This document shows positions 1 through 6,750 of a DNA stretch of 34,683 nt, one piece after another; within the stretch, counting starts at the first letter, position 1, and the number at the start of each line of letters is the position of its first letter. The position numbers and the translations under genes were made by a program. The DNA lies in the NCBI RefSeq assembly GCF_016793285.1, contig NZ_JAEUMO010000208.1, forward strand, positions 1-34,683, read 5' to 3'. Origin of the DNA: Phenylobacterium sp. (GTDB taxonomy: Bacteria > Pseudomonadota > Alphaproteobacteria > Caulobacterales > Caulobacteraceae). Under the pieces are notes generated by a model. It ran no database searches and was not told the DNA's origin. It saw only the letters and a list, made by a program, of their open reading frames with translations.

Positions 1-124
1 TTTCGCCACCGCTCGCCACGGCAGGCCACACCACTAGCCCAACGTGCCAGCGTAAATCTTATGTGGGTTTGGTTGTGGGGAGTGGCGGATTTCCGCCCAT
101 AAGTCATTGATTTATAACGCGCGC
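1..124. other. Non-coding 3' flank of tRNA-Glu
   Basis: No convincing gene is visible here. The stretch is clearly more AT-rich than the rest of the window around positions 50-120. It contains a perfect 6-bp hairpin, GGCGGA-TT-TCCGCC, at 84-97. It lies directly beyond the 3' end of the minus-strand tRNA-Glu, a common integration position for site-specific recombinases. No integrase reading frame is visible because the window ends. Reading it as an attachment-site flank is inference only. Confidence 0.3.
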
Positions 125-199
125 TGGCAGTCCCTAGGGGAGTCGAACCCCTCTCTCCAGGTTGAAAACCTGGCGTCCTAACCGATAGACGAAGGGACC
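125..199 (-). tRNA. tRNA-Glu (anticodon TTC)
   Basis: On the minus strand the sequence folds into a full cloverleaf. The 5' strand GGTCCCT pairs with AGGGACT (first pair G-U), followed by a D-arm, the anticodon arm CCAGG-TTTTCAA-CCTGG with TTC at the anticodon, a GGGG-TTCGACT-CCCC T-arm, discriminator G and an encoded CCA end at 125-127. The gene is 75 nt including CCA. It reads GAA (and GAG by wobble) and also supplies glutamyl-tRNA for haem synthesis in bacteria that use that route; this organism appears to use the ALA synthase route instead (see hemA at the window end). It follows recJ on the same strand but has its own promoter. Confidence 0.96.
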
Positions 200-218
200 G
201 CATCGGCGCGAGGCGCGG

Positions 219-247
219 TCTATAGCGGCCTTCGATTTGGGGCGCAA
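219..247 (-). promoter_or_regulatory. Probable sigma-70 promoter of tRNA-Glu
   Basis: Minus-strand -35 TTGCGC (242-247) and -10 TATAGA (219-224), within the Caulobacter-like context GCTATAGAC, are separated by exactly 17 nt. The -10 ends 19 nt before the mature tRNA 5' end at 199. Spacing and position fit a housekeeping promoter. The assignment is inference from sequence. Confidence 0.6.
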
Positions 248-273
248 GCGCCCGAATCCAGGCGAACGGGCCT

Positions 274-2058
274 TCAGCGCACCCGGGGGTCGGCGACGTC
301 CTCGATCTCGAGTTCGACGCTCTCGCGGCCCTGCCAGTCGTCCGGCTTCAGCCGGCCGGCGACATGCACTGCGCCCCCCTCCTGAAGTAGTCGCCGGCCC
401 GTCTCCGTGTCTTCGGCGCGCCAGGCGACCGCCTTCAGCTTGCCGCCCGAACCATCGGTCAAGGTGACCCGGACGTGGCCCCCGCGCAGGGCCATCGGCC
501 GCTCGATCCGCGCGTCGGCGACGGCGAACGTCGGCTCGGGGTTTCCGGAGCCGAACGGGGCCAGGCGCTGGAAGTCGTTCCAGAGGCCCCGGTCGGCGCC
601 GCGGGTCGTGACCAGGGCGTCGATCTCCAGCGCATCCTCGGCGGCGGCGACCTCGGCCTCGGCGGCCATCCGTTCGCAGAGGAAGGCGCGCAGCTCGGGG
701 ATCGTGTCGGGCCGCACCGACAACCCCGCCGCCATGGCGTGGCCGCCGCCCGAGAGCAGCAGGCCTTCCTCGTAGGCCGCCTGAACGGCCCGGCCCAGGT
801 TCACGCCCGGCTGCGAGCGGCCCGAGCCCTTGCCGACATCGGCCGCGCGGTCGACGCCGATCACCACCACGGGCTTGCGGTAGCGTTCGCGCAGGCGCCC
901 GGCCACGATGCCGATGACGCCCGGGTGCCAGCCGTCCTCGGCCACCACGAGGCAGGGCGCGTCGGCCTGGTTCGATTCGCGCTCGATGTGGCGGACGGCG
1001 GCCTCCTGCACCTCGGCCTCGACCTGCTTGCGCGACGCGTTGAGCGCATCGAGCTCCCCGGCCAGGGCGGCCGCCTCTTCCGGGTCGTCGGTGGAAAGCA
1101 GGCGCGCGCCGAGGTCCGAACGCCCGATCCGGCCGCCGGCGTTGATCCGCGGACCCAGCAGGAAGCCGACGTGGAACGCCGACGCCGGTCCGCTGGCCTT
1201 GGCGACCTCCATCAGCGCCTTCAGGCCGGGGTTCGCCCAGGCGGACATCACCCTCAGCCCCTGCGCCGTCAGCGCCCGGTTGAAGCCCACGAGCTGGGTC
1301 ACGTCGCACACGGCGCCCATGGCGGCGAGGTCGAGCCAGGTGCGGATGTCCGGCTCGGGACCGAGCCCGCGCTTGCGGGCCTCGCGATTGAGCGCCGCCA
1401 GCAGCACGAACGCCACCCCCGCCGCCGCCAGATGCCCCTGCCCCGACGTGCAGTCCGGCCGGTTGGGGTTCACCAGCGCCGCGACGCCCGCGACCTCGCC
1501 CGGCCGCATCAGGTGGTGGTCGATGACGACGACCGGCAGGCCGATCTCCGCGGCGCAGGCCAGGGCGTCGTGCGCGGCCGCGCCACAGTCGACCGTGACG
1601 ACGAGTTCGGCCCCCTCGTCCTTCAGCCGGCGGAATGCGGCCGGCGACGGCCCGTAGCCCTCCGTCATGCGGTCTGGGACGTAGATGGAGAGCTCGAGGC
1701 CCATCGCCCGGAACCAGCGCACGATCAGCGCCGCCGACGAGGCGCCGTCGACGTCGTAGTCGGCGAACACCACGACGCGGCGCCGGGCTTCCAGCGCGTC
1801 GACCAGGATCGCGGCGGCGCGGTCCATGTCGGCGAAGCTCGACGGGTCCGGGAAGAGCGCCTTCAGCGTGGGATTGAGGAAGTTCGCGCCGTCCGTCACG
1901 CCGCGCGCGGCGATCGCCCGCGCCAGCGGCTCCGACAGCCCGTGCTCCAGTTGGTGGCGCCGCGCGAGGTCGGCGTCGGCCGGGCGCTGACGCCACAGCC
2001 GTCCCGAGAGCGAGCGCGTGACGCCGAGATAACCCAGATGTCCGCCGCCGTCGGCCAT
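274..2058 (-). CDS. recJ: Single-stranded-DNA-specific exonuclease RecJ
   Basis: Encodes a 594-aa RecJ, the 5'-3' single-strand exonuclease of recombinational and mismatch repair. It is a DHH/DHHA1 phosphoesterase that uses metal ions in the cytoplasm. Visible motifs are DYDVDG (about residues 100-105), VDCGA (about 146-150), DHH (about 170-172), and further on the INAGGRIGR segment and the GGGHAMAAG DHHA1 signature. A C-terminal OB-like part (VRVTLTDGSGGKLKA) follows. Length is normal for the family. I chose ATG 2058 because GGAAGGAG lies just upstream; an in-frame GTG at 2085 lacks such a site. It lies downstream of glpX on the same strand, separated by about 510 bp that hold an opposite-strand gene, so it probably has its own promoter. 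Nothing is truncated or missing. Confidence 0.96.
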   Translation of the reverse strand: MADGGGHLGYLGVTRSLSGRLWRQRPADADLARRHQLEHGLSEPLARAIAARGVTDGANFLNPTLKALFPDPSSFADMDRAAAILVDALEARRRVVVFADYDVDGASSAALIVRWFRAMGLELSIYVPDRMTEGYGPSPAAFRRLKDEGAELVVTVDCGAAAHDALACAAEIGLPVVVIDHHLMRPGEVAGVAALVNPNRPDCTSGQGHLAAAGVAFVLLAALNREARKRGLGPEPDIRTWLDLAAMGAVCDVTQLVGFNRALTAQGLRVMSAWANPGLKALMEVAKASGPASAFHVGFLLGPRINAGGRIGRSDLGARLLSTDDPEEAAALAGELDALNASRKQVEAEVQEAAVRHIERESNQADAPCLVVAEDGWHPGVIGIVAGRLRERYRKPVVVIGVDRAADVGKGSGRSQPGVNLGRAVQAAYEEGLLLSGGGHAMAAGLSVRPDTIPELRAFLCERMAAEAEVAAAEDALEIDALVTTRGADRGLWNDFQRLAPFGSGNPEPTFAVADARIERPMALRGGHVRVTLTDGSGGKLKAVAWRAEDTETGRRLLQEGGAVHVAGRLKPDDWQGRESVELEIEDVADPRVR

Positions 2059-2122
2059 GCCGCTCCTTCCCTCGCCCGGAGTCACTATCGGCCCGGCCCG
2101 GACGAGTCGCCAGGGCCGGCGT

Positions 2123-2138
2123 GACGCAGACCTGCGTC
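2123..2138. other. Short perfect hairpin between recJ and the small membrane gene
   Basis: GACGCAG-AC-CTGCGTC forms a perfect 7-bp stem with a 2-nt loop in the divergent region between recJ (minus) and the 110-aa gene (plus). It has no T-tract, so it is not a standard terminator. Position between two divergent starts makes a protein-binding site possible, but this is not demonstrated. Confidence 0.3.
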
Positions 2139-2233
2139 AGAAGCGGTCGCAGAAGCTCCCGCCTCGTGGCAGGGCCGCTTGCCGGCCCCCACGGAGTCGC
2201 TCAAGGTCACGAGCGTCGAGTGGGGGTATCTGA

Positions 2234-2566
2234 ATGATCGTCTGGGGCATCTTCCTGGCCGGACTCTATCTGCTGCTCCGGGACCTGATCCCGTGGCTGA
2301 AGTCCCAGCAGACCGGCGAGACGCGGACGAAGGCCTACAACAGCAAGAAGGTCCTGCGCTCGGAAGAGCCCGAGCGGTTCGTCGCCCTTCAGAAGAACCG
2401 AACCGACGGCATTGTCCTCGGTCTCATGGTGATCGGCGTCGGGCTCGCCTTCCTGTTGTTCGGCATCTTCAGCCTTGTCCTGCTGCTGCCGGTCGGCGCG
2501 GTCATGGCCTACACGCGCAAGCGGGCTCAGAAGCGCATGAAGGCGGTCGCCAACGAATTCAGCTAG
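2234..2566 (+). CDS. Small two-helix membrane protein, function unknown
   Basis: A 110-aa protein that I do not recognise as a named family. The first about 20 residues form a hydrophobic helix (IVWGIFLAGLYLLL). A charged, Lys/Arg-rich cytoplasmic-type segment of about 35 residues follows, then a long hydrophobic stretch at about 58-90 that could be one long or two short helices, and a basic tail (RKRAQKRMK). A G-rich stretch about 10 nt before the ATG may serve as a ribosome site. It converges on glpX with a single base between the two stop codons and no visible terminator, so the transcripts probably overlap. Codon use is like the neighbours. It is likely real: the GC pattern fits and its hydrophobic profile is coherent. 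Confidence 0.75.
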   Translation: MIVWGIFLAGLYLLLRDLIPWLKSQQTGETRTKAYNSKKVLRSEEPERFVALQKNRTDGIVLGLMVIGVGLAFLLFGIFSLVLLLPVGAVMAYTRKRAQKRMKAVANEFS

Positions 2567-2567
2567 G

Positions 2568-3521
2568 TCAGACCGGCCGCTTCATCCGCACTTCGCGCAC
2601 GGTGTGCGAGGCCGAGTTCATGACCAGGGTGTGGGTGTGGACGAAGCCGCCGGAAACGCGGACGCCGTCCAGCAGGGCGCCCTTGGTCACGCCCGTCGCC
2701 GCGAAGATCGCGTCGGCCCGGACCATCTCGTGCAGGTCGTACTTCTTGTCGAGGTCGGTGATCCCGACGCGCGCGGCGCGGGCGCGCTCGTCGGCGTTGC
2801 GGAACACCAGCCGGCCCTGGAACTGGCCGCCCACGCACTTCAGCGCCGCGCACGCGAGGACCCCCTCGGGCGCTCCGCCGGAGCCGACGTACATGTCGAT
2901 GCCGGTCTCGGGATCGGCGGTGTTGATCACACCGGCCACGTCGCCGTCGGTGATCAGATGGACGCGGGCGCCCACCGAGCGGACGGAGGCGATGATGTCG
3001 GCGTGGCGGGGCCGGTCGAGGATGCAGACGGTGATCGCGCTGGCGTCGACGCCCTTGGCGCTGGCGAGCGCCTGCACGTTCTCGGCCGGGGTCTTGTCGA
3101 GGTCGATGACACCGGCGGGATAGCCCGGCCCGCAGGCGATCTTGTCCATGTAGGTGTCCGGCGCGTTCAGCAGCGTGCCCTTCGGCGCCCACGCCATGAC
3201 GGCCAGCGCGTTGGCCATCGCCTTGGCGGTCAGGGTGGTGCCCTCCAGCGGGTCCAGCGCGATGTCGATCTTCGCGCCTTTGCCCTTCCCGACCTTCTCG
3301 CCGATGTAGAGCATCGGAGCCTCGTCGCGCTCGCCCTCGCCGATGACGATCTCGCCGTCGATGTCGAGGTCGTTGAGCGCCGTGCGCATGGCGTCGACGG
3401 CGGCCTGGTCGGCGGCCTTCTCGTCGCCGCGTCCCACCAGTTGCCAGGCGGCGATCGCGGCGGCTTCACAGACCCGGACCGCGTCCATGATCAGGTTGCG
3501 GTCCAGAACTTGAGAACTCAT
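2568..3521 (-). CDS. glpX: Class II fructose-1,6-bisphosphatase GlpX
   Basis: A 317-aa metal-dependent phosphatase converting fructose-1,6-bisphosphate to fructose-6-phosphate in gluconeogenesis, in the cytoplasm. Family signatures are present: IGEGERDEAPML near residue 61, the metal- and phosphate-binding DPLEGTT at about 90, ITDGDVAGVI in the middle, and the glycine-rich GSGGAPEG. Length is typical of the GlpX family and quite unlike class I Fbp. GGAAA upstream of the ATG at 3521 is a fair ribosome site. It lies 60 bp downstream of hom on the same strand, so alaC-hom-glpX is probably one transcript. Some GlpX proteins also act on sedoheptulose-1,7-bisphosphate; the sequence does not decide this. 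Confidence 0.96.
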   Translation of the reverse strand: MSSQVLDRNLIMDAVRVCEAAAIAAWQLVGRGDEKAADQAAVDAMRTALNDLDIDGEIVIGEGERDEAPMLYIGEKVGKGKGAKIDIALDPLEGTTLTAKAMANALAVMAWAPKGTLLNAPDTYMDKIACGPGYPAGVIDLDKTPAENVQALASAKGVDASAITVCILDRPRHADIIASVRSVGARVHLITDGDVAGVINTADPETGIDMYVGSGGAPEGVLACAALKCVGGQFQGRLVFRNADERARAARVGITDLDKKYDLHEMVRADAIFAATGVTKGALLDGVRVSGGFVHTHTLVMNSASHTVREVRMKRPV

Positions 3522-3581
3522 GTCGTTTCCAACCCTCAGTCACATTCCTTGGGGGGCGAGTCTTTGGACGCGCCTTTGATC

Positions 3582-4871
3582 CTAGATGCGAGCGATCCGC
3601 AACAGTCTGGGACGATCCAGCACCGCCGGAAGGTCGGCGATACGGTTCACCGCCGCCGCCAGCACGGATTCCGCGACCGCATGGGTCGTCAGCACGATCG
3701 GCACGCCCTCGGCCCCTTCGGCGGGCTTCTGCAGGAAGCTCTCGATGGACACGCCCGCCTCGGCGAGCGTCTCGGAGACCGCGGCGATCACCCCGGGCTC
3801 GTCCTTGACCAGGAAGCGCAGGTAGGCGCGGCCCATCATCTTGGACGGATCGACCGGATCGAAGGGCGTGAGCGTCTCGGCCGGCGCCGAGAAGACCGGA
3901 CGCCGGGCGCCCGCGATGGCGTCGGCGATATCCGCCGCGACGGCCGCCGCGGTCGGGCCGGCCCCCGCGCCGGGGCCCTGGAGGAAGATGCGGCCCGTGC
4001 GCTCGCCCTCGATGAAGAGCGCGTTGAGCGCCCCGCCGGCCCGCGCCAGCGGGTGGTCGAGCGGCGCCAGCGTCGGATGCACCCGCACCAGGGCGCCATG
4101 GATCGAGCGCTCGGCCGAGGCCACCAGCTTGATCCGGTAGCCCAGGTCCTTGGCCATCCGGATGTCGAGCAGCGCGATCTGGTCGATGCCCTCGATCTCC
4201 GCGGCGGCGAAGTTCGGAGCGCAGCCGAACGCGAGCGCCGCCAGGATCGTGATCTTGTGGGCCGCGTCGAACCCGCCGACGTCCATCGTCGGGTCGGCCT
4301 CGGCGTAGCCCAGCCGCTGGGCCTCCGCGAGCACGTCCGCGAACGAGCGGCCCGTCGTCTCCATCTCGGTCAGGATGTAGTTGCAGGTGCCGTTGAGGAT
4401 GCCGGCGATCGCGTGGATGTCGTCGCCGACCAGGGCCTCGCGCACGACCTTCACCGCCGGCACGCCGCCCATCACCGCCGCTTCGAACAGCAGCGGGACG
4501 CCCATCGCCTCGGCCAGTTCGGCCAGTTCCTTGCCGTGTTCGGCGATCAGCGCCTTGTTGGCGGTGACGACGGGCTTGCGGGCCTTCAGCGCCGCTTCGA
4601 CCGCCGCCTTCGCCGGGCCGTCCGAGCCGCCGATCAGCTCGACGAAGAGGTCGGTCTCGTCGGACTGAGCCAGCGCGACCGGATCGTCGAACCAGGGCAG
4701 GTTCGAGATGTCGACCGGCCGCGGCCGCGAGCGCGACCGCGCCGAGACGCCGCTGACGCGGGCCAGTCCGCCCGCCGGCGCGAACGCGGGGTTGTCGGAC
4801 AGGAAGTTCAGCAGGCCGGCGCCGACGGTGCCGAGGCCCGCGACGCCGATCCTCCAGGGTTTTCGGTCCAT
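3582..4871 (-). CDS. hom: Homoserine dehydrogenase
   Basis: A 429-aa NAD(P)-dependent enzyme that reduces aspartate semialdehyde to homoserine, the branch to threonine and methionine. An N-terminal Rossmann fold opens with GVAGLGTVGAG. The segment VVTANKALIAEHG carries the conserved NKA, and GGVPAVKVVRE and ILNGTCNYILTEM mark the catalytic domain, followed by LGYAEADPTMDVGG with the substrate-binding EADP. A C-terminal ACT domain (FLVKDEPGVIAAVSETLAEAGVSI) suggests feedback control, as in threonine-sensitive enzymes. ATG 4871 lies 8 nt after the alaC stop codon; a GTG four codons earlier is an alternative. Tight spacing indicates co-transcription with the aminotransferase upstream. Confidence 0.96.
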   Translation of the reverse strand: MDRKPWRIGVAGLGTVGAGLLNFLSDNPAFAPAGGLARVSGVSARSRSRPRPVDISNLPWFDDPVALAQSDETDLFVELIGGSDGPAKAAVEAALKARKPVVTANKALIAEHGKELAELAEAMGVPLLFEAAVMGGVPAVKVVREALVGDDIHAIAGILNGTCNYILTEMETTGRSFADVLAEAQRLGYAEADPTMDVGGFDAAHKITILAALAFGCAPNFAAAEIEGIDQIALLDIRMAKDLGYRIKLVASAERSIHGALVRVHPTLAPLDHPLARAGGALNALFIEGERTGRIFLQGPGAGAGPTAAAVAADIADAIAGARRPVFSAPAETLTPFDPVDPSKMMGRAYLRFLVKDEPGVIAAVSETLAEAGVSIESFLQKPAEGAEGVPIVLTTHAVAESVLAAAVNRIADLPAVLDRPRLLRIARI

Positions 4872-4879
4872 GTCGTCCA

Positions 4880-6100
4880 CTACTGTGCGGCCAGGGCGTT
4901 GTGCGCCCGTCCCAGGATCTCGTCCGAGTTGGCCAGGAACTTCTTCACGTTGCGCGCCGCCTGCCGGATCCGGTGCTCGTTCTCGACGAGGCCGATGCGG
5001 ACGTAGCCCTCCCCGTACTCGCCGAACGCGATGCCGGGGGCCACGGCCACGCCGGCTTCCTCGATCAGCAGCTTCGAGAAGAGCATCGAACCCGCCTCCT
5101 CGAACTGGGGCGGCAGCTTCGCCCAGGCGAACATCGAGGCGGGCGGCGCGGGAATGTCCCAGCCGGCGCGCTTCATCGACTCCACGAGCGTGTCGCGGCG
5201 CGACTTGTAGGTGGCGCGGATCTCGTCGATGCAGTCGGTGGGCCCGTTCAGCGCGGCCGCCGCGGCGACCTGGATGGGCGTGAAGGCGCCGTAGTCGAGA
5301 TAGCTCTTCACCCGCGCCAGCGCCGCGCACATGCGCTCGTTGCCCACCACCATGCCGACGCGCCATCCGGCCATGGCGAAGGTCTTGGAGAGCGAGTTGA
5401 CCTCGACCGCGATGTCCTTGGCGCCTTCGACCTGCAGGAGCGACGGCGGCGGGTTGTCGTCGAAGTAGATCTCGGAATAGGCGATGTCGGAGAGCACGAG
5501 CATCTCGTGCTTGCGGGCCAGCGCCACGACCTCCTTGTAGAAGTCGAGATCCACCCACTGGGCCGTCGGGTTCGAGGGATAGCTGACGATCAGCACGCTC
5601 GGCGGCGGCGCCGAGTGCTTCACCGCCCGGCTGATTCCCGACAGGTACGCCTCCGGGCTCTCGGCCGGCACGTGGCGGATCACGCCGCCCGCCATGATGA
5701 AGCCGTAGGCGTGGATCGGGTACGCCGGGTTGGGGCAGATGATGACGTCGCCGGGCGCCGTCAGCGCCTGGGCGAGGTTGGCGAAGCCTTCCTTCGAGCC
5801 CAGCGTCGAGATCACCTCGCGGTCGGGATCGAGCTTCACGCCGAAGCGGCGGCCATAGTAGCCCGCCATCGCCTTGCGCAGGCCGGCGATGCCCTTCGAG
5901 GCCGAGTAGCGGCCGGCCTTCGGGTCGCGCGCCGTCTCGATCAGCTTGTCGACGATGTGCTTCGGCGTCGGCATGTCGGGATTGCCCATGCCGAAGTCGA
6001 TGATGTCGGTCCCCTGCGCGCGCAGGCGGGCCTTGATGCGGTTCACCTCCTCGAAGACGTAGGGCGGGAGGCGGCGGATACGGTGGAATTCGGGTGTCAT
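4880..6100 (-). CDS. alaC: AlaC-type alanine/LL-diaminopimelate-like aminotransferase
   Basis: A 406-aa class I/II PLP aminotransferase, closest by eye to the AlaC (YfdZ) group, which transfers amino groups between glutamate and pyruvate. Motifs include FGMGNPDMPTP at the N-terminus, Y-S-x-S-K-G near 65-69, the SNPTA segment with Asn177, the D205-x-x-Y208 PLP contacts, and SLSKTFAMAGWRVG with the Schiff-base lysine at 239. A conserved C-terminal arginine region (GYVRIGLVENEHRI) would bind the substrate carboxylate. It heads a minus-strand unit alaC-hom-glpX. The pairing with hom is a recurrent alphaproteobacterial arrangement and led to annotations as an aspartate-family enzyme, so the true amino donor/acceptor is uncertain. 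The start at 6100 has only a weak ribosome site. Confidence 0.9.
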   Translation of the reverse strand: MTPEFHRIRRLPPYVFEEVNRIKARLRAQGTDIIDFGMGNPDMPTPKHIVDKLIETARDPKAGRYSASKGIAGLRKAMAGYYGRRFGVKLDPDREVISTLGSKEGFANLAQALTAPGDVIICPNPAYPIHAYGFIMAGGVIRHVPAESPEAYLSGISRAVKHSAPPPSVLIVSYPSNPTAQWVDLDFYKEVVALARKHEMLVLSDIAYSEIYFDDNPPPSLLQVEGAKDIAVEVNSLSKTFAMAGWRVGMVVGNERMCAALARVKSYLDYGAFTPIQVAAAAALNGPTDCIDEIRATYKSRRDTLVESMKRAGWDIPAPPASMFAWAKLPPQFEEAGSMLFSKLLIEEAGVAVAPGIAFGEYGEGYVRIGLVENEHRIRQAARNVKKFLANSDEILGRAHNALAAQ

Positions 6101-6165
6101 GTTCCAAGCTCTTGCGCCGCCAGACGCCCGGGCGGCCGATTGCGAGCTGAAGGCAGGGCTTCGAT

Positions 6166-6184
6166 AGACTCCGGGCGGGAGTCT
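6166..6184. promoter_or_regulatory. Inverted repeat upstream of alaC
   Basis: AGACTCC-GGGCG-GGAGTCT is a perfect 7-bp inverted repeat 66 nt before the alaC start. It has no following T-tract in either direction. It could be an operator or a 5' leader hairpin controlling the alaC-hom-glpX unit. No known amino-acid riboswitch fold was recognised around it. Confidence 0.35.
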
Positions 6185-6224
6185 TCCAAGCGGGTTCGGG
6201 GAAATTTATGCCTCGCGCGGCGTG

Positions 6225-6683
6225 TCAACGCGGCGGAGGCGGGGTAGCTCGTTCGCGCAGTTCCCGGGCGAACGCCTCGGCGTCGCCCGGCTTCGGCGGC
6301 TCGAGCTGCGGGCCGGCGTCGCGGCGGCTCTTCTCGGCGAACGCGTCGGTGCCCTGCAACGTCCAGGTCGACGGCTCGGTCGCCGCGACCAGCGCCGTGC
6401 CGGCGGCCAGCACCTGCCGCGCGCTCTGGCCGTACTGGACGACGGGGCGAAGGTCGGTCGGCTTCTTCGGGATCGAGGCGAAGGTCGGGAACTTGCCGTC
6501 CTGGCGCGTCACCCGGGCGACGTCCGGCGCGATCGGCGAGCTGGGATCGACCTTGGCGTCCACGAACGGATTGCCGATGCAGCCGCCCAGCGCGAGGCCT
6601 GCTCCGGCCGTCAGGGCCAGGGCCCATACCCTGGGGGTGGTCCGAAAAAGCGGGCGCAACGCATTCATTTGCGCCAAGGTCAT
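6225..6683 (-). CDS. Conserved lipoprotein, function unknown
   Basis: A 152-aa predicted lipoprotein (147 aa if the second Met, at 6668, is the start). A short basic N-terminus precedes a hydrophobic stretch WALALTAGAGLAL and the lipobox L-G-G-C with acceptor Cys35. The mature part carries proline-rich spacing (DPSSPIAPDV, FPTFASIPKKPTDLRPV) and ends in a Pro/Arg tail. The segment FPTFASIPKKPTD resembles a family of small alphaproteobacterial envelope lipoproteins of unknown role. It probably sits in the inner or outer membrane facing the periplasm. It is divergent from phaC across 67 bp and lies upstream of alaC on the same strand. Neither candidate start has a strong ribosome site. Confidence 0.8.
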   Translation of the reverse strand: MTLAQMNALRPLFRTTPRVWALALTAGAGLALGGCIGNPFVDAKVDPSSPIAPDVARVTRQDGKFPTFASIPKKPTDLRPVVQYGQSARQVLAAGTALVAATEPSTWTLQGTDAFAEKSRRDAGPQLEPPKPGDAEAFARELRERATPPPPR

Positions 6684-6750
6684 ATGCGATGATCGTGGAA
6701 GGCGAAAGAGCGCGCCTGTTCAGAGTGCGCCATTGCGAAGGGACGACCCG

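Noticed and set aside
475..2124. Long plus-strand frame opposite recJ (about 549 aa)
   Set aside because: Pure antisense shadow of recJ in high-GC DNA: Arg/Gly/Ala/His-rich low-complexity translation and no domains.
6101..6224. SAM-type riboswitch before the alaC-hom unit
   Set aside because: No conserved SAM-II or SAM-I core could be found; only a simple inverted repeat is present.
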